Below are positions 53,541-64,000 of a stretch of DNA of 64,000 bases, one piece after another (the first letter of the stretch is position 1; each line of letters begins with the position of its first letter). This DNA is from Lycocorax pyrrhopterus obiensis. Lineage: Eukaryota > Chordata > Aves > Passeriformes > Paradisaeidae. Under the pieces are notes generated by a model. The model was not told where the DNA came from. It did no database searches and worked only from the letters and a program-made list of their open reading frames with translations. The translations under genes were made by a program, and so were the position numbers. Location: the NCBI GenBank assembly GCA_014706295.1, contig JACSVZ010000007.1, positions 52,094,975 through 52,158,974 of the forward strand, read 5' to 3'.

Positions 53541-56500
53541 AAAGCATGCCCTGACTTTCACAGCAGTACAAAAGTGCAAGACCTGCCCTCAGTCTAACTC
53601 AGCACTTCCCTCCATGGCGTTGCCTCCCCTTCCCAGCTGATGAGCATGGGGACGAGCCTGCAGAGCCAACCCCTTCGCCCGCAGCACAAACCTGTGCCAC
53701 ACGCTGCCAGCACTGACACCCCACAGCGGTCATTCCAGCACAGCCACTCTTCAGTACTCGGAAATAACAACATAGCATTTATTGGTACATTTTTCAGTTA
53801 GGCAGAACTCAAGAGTGACCCCAGAAGATACCGTTCTTGGACCAAAGCCCTTTGTCAGCCTGTTATGAAGCAAATGGGCACAGACATGTTCCTCCCACCA
53901 GGGAGGGGAGTTTGGCCTACTCCTACCAATGAGAAAAGAAAAGGGGCAGCAAATCAAGTTTTTTAGTAAAAATAGACTGCAAACCCGACTTTTTTTTCTG
54001 TGTAGAAAACAGAAGCAATTTGATTACAGAAGCAATTTGATGGGTGGAAAGTGGTATTTTCTGTAACAAATAATGTATAATTTTAAACGCTTGAGATAGA
54101 AACTAAAGTCTTGGTGCTTACCAAAGACTAAAATTACATTTAAAAAAAAAAAACAAACCCAAAACAAAACAATGAAAAAACAGCAAACACTTGCTCCTAT
54201 CAAAGCTTTCTATCCTGCTAGCAAAGAGAAGAAATGGTGGCCTCTGACTTTTTGACCTGCTGTGCTGAGTGATTCAATTGAAAAATAACACAAATAACAC
54301 AAGAAGATGGATGGTGTTTGTGGCATTTTAAGGTCAAAGTACTACGAAGAAACATTTATTTTCCTTTCTGTTTCTATCCAGTAAAGTCAGATCAGTGCTG
54401 TGGCCATGTTGGACCAACTGTGAAGATAAAGTCTTGAAAACTTAGAGACAAGTTAGACAAATTATCTTTTCTGTTACCCTTCAGTGGTACTTCTGCTAGA
54501 ACGGAGAAAAAAGAAGACAAATATTTCATTCTGAAATACTTTGATGCAACAAAAGGAACTGTTCTTAACATAAATTAAATACAGAAAGACAGAAATTTAC
54601 TTGACAGAAAGTTCTCAACATTTATGAAAGAGATTAGCAAAAAACGATTTCAATTAGAATTATGTGCTGAAGTGACCGAGGAAAATTAAAAAGCAGCACT
54701 GTCAGCTCCCAGTAACTCATGAATTAGCATTCAAAACAGGGTTGTTACATAAGTAGCCTTTAATTGAAAACACTTTTTTCTCCTTTCTCATAAGTTGTAA
54801 TAGATGAAGGCTAAAAAAAGGTTAAAAAAAGTATTTTATCATAAATGATCAGTTTGACCCTGTGCCCCGTGGAAATGTTAAAGCCTTCACAAAGGGTCAC
54901 AGCTTCCCTTCTCGCCATGGGATGTGGGGTCATTTGGGAGCAATTTGGGTATCTAAACACGGGCATCCTGTGCCTGGGCATATCCAAGGCACCCATGGAG
55001 CCTTGGTAGACAGGATAAAGAGCTGCTGGAGACCTGCATCCTTCTGCTGCACAGCAGGAGCAAGGAGGGACAGGCCTGGAGTCACCTGAGGACTACGGCT
55101 CAGCACCTGAGGCACTGCTCTCCTCACCCCTTTGTGACTCATTTCTAACCTCCTGCGCGGTGAAAGCTTTCTCTCCTGGTCCACAAGTCATTTAAAAAAA
55201 CACACAACAAAGCACCAGTTTGAAGGTGAGGAGTCCTACAAAGCCCCTTTTTGTTTACTTCTGGGGAGTACCTTTGTAAAGGGATGGCAGAATGTGACCA
55301 GAACACAGAGAATCAAGCGTACATGAGTCACTGACAGCAGACTTCCCAAAGGGCTGTCGTTTCCAAGGATTTATAATAATCAGCTTCATTTTCCTACAAC
55401 GCAGACCCACTAGCACTAAGCTCAAGAGACAGCAGATTACGCACCGCACCACTTAAATGTATTAATATTGTATCTGCTTTCAACATAACTTTAGAAGAAA
55501 TTATGTAACAGCATGAAATGCAACTAGATGGAAAGGAATACTGCAAGGAACTCAGTGCTGACAAGAGAACATACCCTCATTGACACCAGTTCAGAAGATT
55601 TTCTTTGGACAAATTATTACGCCACACCATCACCCAGCCCTCCAAGAGACAAGAAATTTCCATTTTTCAGAGGCTACCTCCCCTTTTACAAAGCACAGGA
55701 TTTCCTTCAGCCATCATCTAAACATCAGAATAAACTTGGTCCTTAGCAATAGGGCAAGGGCATCACAGCCTGACCAGAGAAGACCATAAGGATTTGGGCT
55801 TACGATTTGGGTAATTCTCTATATGGAAAAAAAAAGTCTATATTTTAAAAAAACAAATAATTCTTACTTCACATTACAGTTTCACTCCATAAATCTTGGA
55901 TGTTAGATGGAAAACTCTGTTGAGACTTTGGCTTTTTGATTATATACATTTGTGAAGAGGAAAACAAGAACACAGAAGGTTTTATATCAGCCCACTATGT
56001 CTGGCTGCCTTCATCTTTATGGACTCTTGCACTTCCCATTACCTGGATTACTTGCCTGTCACTGTAATATAAATTCTTAAACCTACCAGCAACAAACTTC
56101 TAAACCATAATTGTTCCAGTAATTGAAACTGCCTCTGTTTTGACACTCAACGACCCATTGTTCGCAACTGAGTAATTAAATTAAAGGTTTAGATCAAAAT
56201 CTTTTCCTGTTATTTTGTAGCAATTCAGCTGAAAGTGCCCACTTCTCTTCATGTAGGCAAATGGCATTGATTTGAACTTGGCCAAAACACAGATATTACT
56301 AACCAACGTCTTTTGCATGAGTACAGGAGGGAAATAAAAATAAATTAGGGGCATAGTTAATACATTCAGATGATTAAAAAATGGAAATCACCAACATTAG
56401 CAAGTGAAAGAATAAGCAATCAGAGCCCTAAACAACCAGCAAACGTATTAAGAGGCAGCCCCAGATCCAAGAAGGTGCCGTGGATGCATTAGCTCTCTCT

Positions 56501-59500
56501 ACCTTACTGAAATTTCGTGGCAAGCTGTTGCAGTCAACTAGCTAAAAGGGAACAGAAGAACCTTATACATGTGGAAACTTAACAGAAAAAAAGTTATTTT
56601 ATCATCTTGAAAAAAACTTGTATCATTACCACAGATGACCAAATGGTCTTATATGCAGCATTTGATAAGAAAATATTATTATTTGAACTTCAACCCCTTT
56701 TCCTATATTCATGAATGAAATCTTGCAGAACCCATTATTATCTGCACAAACATTAGCATCTTACTATCCAGATTCAGAGCATGGTGACCCCCCAAACAGC
56801 TGATAAAGCTTGATCAGCTTCACAGCCACAGGCATTTTACCACGCCTGCAGAGGTCAGTGGCACTATCAGAGCACACAGCTGTGTAAGAACAACCTGGCC
56901 CAAGTCAGCCTTAGGTATCACAGCAGAGCAGTGATATTTTGCTGAGCTAAAGCAAAGCAGAAACACATCTCAAATAACGTGCAGGAGGTGGTGCAAAGCA
57001 CCTACCCTGCACAGCTCTCACATGGGCATCAGAGCAATGGCCCCTGTTTCTCGTGACCTCGGCACCACAAGTGAGTGGCCCTGTCAGGCAGCCTTGTGCC
57101 CCAGAGAACATCCCCTACCACATGACCCTGCACAACCATTTCCCCCTTATCTCATTAATCCATGTTTTAGTGTCTCATGCACCAGGAATCTGAGGGATGG
57201 GCAATTTCACTGTGTGAAGCTAGCAAATAATTGAATTAAGGTTCAGTAATTGCGCTTATCACTACAGGACATATTAAAGCAAAAATAAGCTCAGCAAAGC
57301 ACATAGCTGACTTTAAGTATATGTGAAGAGTCCCATTAGTTTCAACAGCATTTATCAGGCAAGTTGGAAATTACACACATGAGAGTGCAATAAAAAATCA
57401 ACGTATTTGACTTTGAAAGAACTCTGCAAATAAGGAAAAAAAATTAAGGGATGAGATTAAAACTATTTAGCATCTTCCATGTCATGCAATAACATGAGCT
57501 TTTTGGAACAGGAGAGATTAAATTCCTTTACACTGGTTCATATCCCTGTTGTACATGCAGCACGTCTGGGGATCGCTCCTGAACTGGTGACAAAGGCTTT
57601 AGAGGATACTGGTCTGTCAAGACACCTGTTCTCCTGATTCCCTCTTCAGTATTCAGCCAGGAGGTCACAAGCACAGCCTCAGCCAGTTCCATCAGTAAAT
57701 CCATTTTTAGTGGTTCATGTGGAATTGGAAATGCATTTGGGCATGGTGCCATGGCTGGATCTCAGCCATTCACAAGCATAACACAGGGATGAGGATCCCC
57801 ACTTCTGCCTATGCTCTGACTTCCCCCTCACATCGTGATCTGTGTTCATAGAAGCTGGAGGGGCAACCAGATTTCACCTGGTTGCATTGGTGACAGCTGG
57901 AATTCTCTATTGTTGGGGGAGCTAACAACTTTGGGAAAGGCAGGAGACAGTGAGTAGGAGGCTTGGCAGATTTTACCTTGTAAAATCACTCTTGGAAAAA
58001 GACTTTTATTAGTATCTCAGTGAGGTACAGGGAATAAAAGCAGGGTAAGTTTCAAACCTCTCCATTCTCTGTAGCATCTGAGGCAGGGAACTTTAGTACA
58101 CTGTTAATATTCAAGAATGTCTACATTTTTGTCCTCTTGTTTTAGATCCGCAGAGAAAGATCGTGCCCATAACTCACGGGAGACTCAGATAATCAGTTCA
58201 AACCAAATTGCAGTATATAATTATAATCACACAACTGGCAGGCTTTGCTCAAGAGGAAATATGAGCTGGCACGGCTGAGAGATTCAAGTATCACAGCCTA
58301 TAATCCAAATAGAAATGCAGCTCAATAGTTAACAAAGCCAAATGGAGCTTTAGCCACTGGCCTTTGGTGTAGCCCAAGTCTGGTCTGTGGCTTGCATGCC
58401 ACGAGTTTCAGAGTCACAGACTAACAGAGCCCATCGTGGCTCATTAGAACCAAAATCAGTGTCTTTACTAGGGGTGCCAGTGGAGAAGTTAAGGAATGCT
58501 GCCCCAGTTTCCTCAGGCAAGTAGTTGTAGATATGGATGTAGTGTCAAGCACAGGTCTGGACCATCCCCTGGAGTCACGTTTCATTTTCTCCTGTCAGCT
58601 GCACTCCAGGCAAGGAGGCCAAAGGGAACCACTGCTCCTCCTCCCAAAATCTCAGCCACAGCAACACTGCTGGGCTGCCTTCAAGGCACTCCCCACATCC
58701 CATAGAACAACAGAGTTGTTGGGAATGAGAAAAACAAAGACCTGAAACCTCTCCTGATAAATCAGCAAAGGTCTCTTGCAGGATTTAGCTCGTGGTGGGC
58801 ACCAGCTGACTGAGGCACTACTGGGCAGTCAAGTCCCTCTCCTCTGGAGGACCACTCGGATGTTCCAAGCTCTCTGCTGAACCAGGACTCAAACAGCCAG
58901 GGAGAATCAATTATAGCCAGTCTCAAATTTTGTGAGATAATCTGAATATTCTTTAGAAGTCTCTTATAACGATTTAGATTTGCATTTTTGGCTTCATGAA
59001 AAACAAAACAAAACTGAAAATCATGTCATAAACTTACAGTTTTGAGTAAAGAGGCTTTTTTTTTTTTCAAAGCAATGAATGATTAACATCCTTCCCATTC
59101 TTGCCCAAGTTGTTTTCAGATATCAGACTCCGAATTTTTCTTGATCTGGGCTTGAATTTGGCATTTTACTCATTGCAGAAATCTGGTTTTAAGCCTCTGC
59201 AGTTATTGCTTAGTTTCCCCTCAAGGCATTTTTCAGTACTTCTCAGATGGACCGATCGCTGAGACTGTGTACTTTGAACCACTCCACATGTTTCAAAGAC
59301 ACAAAAAGCTGCTTCTTCGTAGCCTGATCTAACTGCAATTAAGAGCTTTTTCCCTGGCCCTGTCCTCATACAGAGAAAAATAGTAGAATCTAGTGAAATT
59401 ATTACAAAGCTGGTTAAGCACAGGATATGACTAATCCTGTATTTCACAGCTGGAGGTTAAACTGAGCCTCATTAAACCCAATGTTCCTGCTTACCCACAA

Positions 59501-62500
59501 CAGAAACAAATGGGGCATGGCAGAGCTTTGCGTGTGTGCATCTCTCTCATACACGCTTGGAACACTGAAATTCAGCTCCAGCCTTCCAAAATTTTAAGTT
59601 GCAAGAAATTAGATGATGGTCTCAAATTCGTAAGACTCAATTACCCCAGTATGTCTCTCTCTGTTAGTCGACTTCTGGATCCAGATCTTTTGAATTATAT
59701 TTCCTAGGTTTTTAGGGAACTCTATTTACATTCTTGTAAAATCCCTGGATACCACAGGTGACAATCCCCAGAACACACAGTACACCACCCAGATTTCATT
59801 ACAAGTTGCAGAATTTCAGTTCTGTCACTGATCATGCATTTTAGATGTGCATGAATGCAAGAGAATATTTATTTTGGTAGATAGCAGCCCAAGCCCCTGA
59901 TGTCCAAAGTAAACAGAAGGAACTCCACTGTCTGAAAGGGCCGGAAGGTATTTTCAACTGCTTCTATGAAACTGTACATTTTTTATTTGGGGAGGAAAAA
60001 CATTTTATTCAATCAGTACATATTGTTTACTTACATCTCAAGTCAACTAATTGGATAGCAAATTGGTCAGATCAGTCTTGTCACTGTAATTCATAAAAGA
60101 AGGAGGTGAAATGGAACTCACTTGGACATTGATTGGTTTTGCATGCTGTGGTTTTTTGAAGATTCTGCTGCCACAACTAAGGAAGCAACATTTGAGGGAT
60201 TCTGTTACCATCTTTTGCATTTACACATGTAAGCAATGCAGTGCACTCTCAAAGCTGTATCAAAGTTTTGGTCTCAAGAGAGAAGGTCTCATGAAAATCT
60301 GGTTCTTCAAGAGCTGTACTCCAAAATGCATGGAGTCCTGTAGGAATTCTCACCGCTGACTTGAAAGGAATATTTGGATGTGACCCCAAATACGAATCTC
60401 CTTTTTTATTACTTAAAATTAATATGCAGCTAAACATTTAAACACTGTCTAAAATTGGTAATAGAGTAACTGAGGGCACATCCCCTTCGGTATTCTGAAT
60501 TTAAATGGAGACCAACTGCCTGGAAAGCTTTCATGTCTGAGTTGCTCTGTATTACAAAAAAAAAATCCAATTTCCCTTGTGAGACCTTAAATTAAAGCAA
60601 TTACACTTATCCTCCTCATGCACAAACAATAGGTAGACTTTGGGGAAATTAGACAGGTTTGTAATTTTGTTCCTGTCATGGTGAGTGTGTGCAGTGCTCC
60701 TGGCACAAGCCATGGCCTCAGACAAACCTCCAGAGCCAATTCACGGAGAGGCCCAAATGCTAAGACCTTACAGCAACTCTGAGAGCCGAGAGGAAACTCT
60801 ACAAGCAGGAACTGTTAATGGCAGACTTGGCACAGAAGTGACCGATAATAAAACAACAGAGGAAATTGCACTCTGACTCTCCTGGAGCCAGCCAGCACAT
60901 TGTGGGCAATTTCTTTTTCTCCTCCTTGGGAAGAGATCAGGCTCTCCACTGAATGGCACTTACATCTTTATTCTTTGCAGTACTAACGATTGTCAGGCTC
61001 TTTTCGACTCTGGGGTCCAGATTTCCCCCCTTGTTTCGAGAACAATATGCTAGAAACTGCCTGCTGAGTGCATGGTTGTGCCAAGATCCCATTTGCCTAA
61101 GAAATGTGGCAGCCTGCAGATGCTGTGACCATGGAAGCTCCTTGCTCAAACACCTCAGCTGTCTTAACAGCAGTGTTTACAGGCATTGCCTACTATCATT
61201 TTATTAACCCTATAGCTGCAGCCTTCTTTTAATTCAGGAAAAGCATGGAGTTTCTTAAAAGTAAGACTAAGAACAGTTTTCAAGAACTTCTAGGGATGCT
61301 CTAAAGATCTTCCAAGGATAGTCTAAATCCCAGGCTACTAACAGGCTGAACTGCTGTGAAGTGCTGGTGCTACTGAAGTGTATTTGGCAATTTTAATTAA
61401 ATACTCTTACGTTCCTCATAAATCTCAAGGGCTGACACTCCCTAGAGAAGAATTTTTTTTTTGTTTCTGCTCTGTGCTGAGGGACTTGAAATTTTCTGTG
61501 AAAGAAAGCACCAGGGCTTCATTGTCAAATGTCCAGTTACTTAGAGCCTAACCTGCCCAATGCATCTGCTTTGTTAAAAGCTGGGCTTTTTGAAACAAAG
61601 TTGTGTAATGTGCCCTGGGCAGCTCTGAACAGAAAAATGCCTCTGGCATTCCTACTCTCCAGGGAAAAGGTAGACACAGCTCAGCAGAGACTATAAACCA
61701 AAAGGAGTCCTGACAGCCAGCCCATGGTGCACAGTACTCAGTTATAAGGAGAGGGAACAGTGATGAACCTATAAACTCCAGTTTTAGCTAAAAGTGCTCA
61801 ATCTTTATGAGTGTACAGAATGAGCTGAAAACGCAAAACAACGTGAAAAGATGGCCAGAAGTTTGTTACTGGTATTATCTCTAAAATGTATGCTTTAGTT
61901 GTGAAACTACCCAGAATTGACCTTTGGAGCTCCTAAATGTTGTAAATACAGGTCTCTCTAACCTTAAGGGGCAAGTGTGCAATTAAAAACTCCTTTTCGT
62001 TTAAGGGGCAGCATGAGAAGGCTTAAGGAGTCTATTTGTGCTTGGACACTTCAGAGTCCAAGCTGGACAGTTCAGAGGAATGGAAATCAAATACGGTCTC
62101 CCACCTCAGGGATTATATGTCAGCAATATGGAAGGTGCCCTCACCTAGTCAACCAGACTCCACCAAGGAAAGGTTAACACCAGCTCTCCTGGGCATTTCC
62201 CACAATGACACAGAGGAAAATCAAGACTTCACCCATGTGGTGTTGCACAGACCAAATGCATGCACACAGCAGAACTCAGTGCACTTCTTCCCTGGAGGAT
62301 GTGAGACTACAAAAGTGATGCCATGAAGCTCTCCAAAACCAATACCCAGTATTTCTCAGAGATTACATTCATCTTCTTTACACTACAACTAAAACTTCCA
62401 GAAACCAGCTCCACTGGTGAGAAAGGCTCACACCATCCCCACCCAGCTCTGTGGGGTCTTTGCCACTGTGGCTACACCACAGACACCTACCAGCACCGGA

Positions 62501-64000
62501 GAGCAGGATTGAGGGGTCTTTTCTGGTAGTGGCATTTGCTACAACCTCTCCCCAAACAATAGAAACCAGGTTAACAAAAGTTGTGTGTTGCCAGAACTGC
62601 TGCCAGAGATTTTGCCAGCGCAGCAACGCCATCCAACAGCATGACCTTCTAGCTGACATGGCCATGCCAACAAAACATCACAGCATAAACTGAGTCAAAA
62701 AAATAAAAACTGGAGTAGTTTCTCCTCAGAGAAAGGAAAACGGGGAGAGTGATGATTATTGATGAGTTAGCAAAGTCAGAAGCATATAATTTCCCAAAAG
62801 GAAATACACATCTCCTTCCCTAGAAAGCAAAAGAAGTCAAAACAACAACAAAAAAACCCCACATGCATGGTTATCATAGTAACACCCTTATTTCCATTTA
62901 CTCCCCTCCTACAGCAAAGTGTGCCTTGTGAGATGGCATTTCTTGATCTCCAAGAGTAAGAGAAGGTCTCTCCATTAACCTGTTCAAAGGGTGAATCCCA
63001 GCACACCTGTGCTGCAGGTGACATGTACAGCACAGAGCAGCTGCCAGGCACGGGCTGGGGAGCTTTTGCCTGTCCCACTGAGGCTTTCTTCTAAAGTGCT
63101 TACAGAGAAAGGCTATGTTGGGAAGCAGGAGAAAAACTGCAGGCTCGGGATCCCCTGCAACAACTTGATTCCAGAAGGGGCCACAAAGACACCACCTCTC
63201 AGCATACCTTCACCCCAGAGATGCTGAAGAAGATAAAGCAACAAATCTCACTCAGGATGCACCAGCCAGCAAAGGGGTATTGTGTCACTGGCCACTGGAA
63301 TATAAATCCTGCCATAAAGCTTGCAAATATCCTTTGCAGCACCAGCCTTCTCAGGTTTCTCTGGATGAAGCACTATTTCAGCTCTATGTTTAGCACTTGG
63401 AAGGAAGCCAGGAAGACTTCCATAACCACCCCTGATTTGTTAATCCCTTAATGCACAGGCACTGTTTGTTACTTAGGCCGTCAGGTTTCATCGCTCCTCA
63501 GCACGCTGGTGATAGAACTTCTTGACACCAGGCTGCAAATATTATTGCAAAGTCAATACTCCCAGGGAGAAAGCCAAGCTCAGTTAAAATGTGACTTTGG
63601 TGTTGACAAGCCAGTTTGGCACTGCAGAGTTCAAACAGCCAGGATCACCTGGCAACTTTCAAAACAGGAGAAAGTTTGCCAGGATCCTTTTTGACTATAG
63701 AGTCTTATCCCAAGATCTGCATGGTAACAGCTAAACACTTTCTAATCAGACAAAGCAAGTAAAAATACAGTAAGTGGATTATACTTTTTGGGAAGGTGCT
63801 GGGAGCTATATGTACATATGCATGTGAGTTTGTATCTGTACAGATTTTCCTAATCTTTCTCATTAAAAGAGAAAAAAATTCAAATCTAGGCATGTGGCAT
63901 GACAGACTGGAGGTGATGCAGCTCGGTGTTCCCAGGGAGTTCACCCAGCCCATGGTAGCTTCAACACTCTTGTTACCCTAAGGAAAGTTGACTCCCTGCT

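Overview
This window is vertebrate nuclear DNA, almost certainly from a bird. Its genes are split into short exons by GT-AG introns, it has one CpG-island promoter, and every interspersed repeat I can recognise is a CR1 retrotransposon fragment, the dominant avian LINE. I see no operons, CRISPR array, phage genes, rRNA or tRNA. Two protein genes can be read directly, and the start of a third is inferred.

Layout. (1) About 1-6340 lies downstream of a minus-strand 5' exon that I take to be the first, non-coding exon of SETD3. This rests on the conserved vertebrate order SETD3-CCNK-CCDC85C; I found no SETD3 coding exon here. The first 1.45 kb holds two CR1 copies, one nested in the other. (2) About 5930-7160 is a GC-rich bidirectional promoter with eight CCAAT pentamers, GC boxes and a YY1-type element, firing left (SETD3-like exon) and right (CCNK). 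(3) 6.85-22.7 kb on the plus strand is a complete CCNK (cyclin K) gene: a non-coding first exon and ten coding exons that join in frame to a predicted 586-residue protein. It has an N-terminal double cyclin box, a Gln-rich linker and a Pro-rich tail. (4) 22.8-49.6 kb on the minus strand is the 3' half of CCDC85C: four coding exons giving the C-terminal 129 residues, plus a probable long 3' UTR that runs tail-to-tail towards CCNK. (5) 49.6-64 kb is the next CCDC85C intron, continuing beyond the window. Exons 1 and 2 of that gene were not found here.

The genes do not form a pathway. Cyclin K is the partner of CDK12 and CDK13, which phosphorylate the RNA polymerase II C-terminal domain and support elongation of long and DNA-repair genes. 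SETD3 (inferred) methylates actin histidine. CCDC85C is a coiled-coil protein of apical junctions in neural epithelium. Their adjacency is ancient synteny.

I did not find a previously undescribed biological system. The points worth a second look are local: the CCAAT-dense shared promoter, a CR1 remnant close to the acceptor of the tiny CCNK exon 9, the near-abutting convergent 3' ends, a poly(A) hexamer overlapping the CCNK start codon, a CAG tract in the cyclin K linker, a tandem NAGNAG acceptor in CCDC85C, and nested CR1 copies. Exon borders were read by eye from splice sites, frame continuity and remembered family sequences; no alignment was run.
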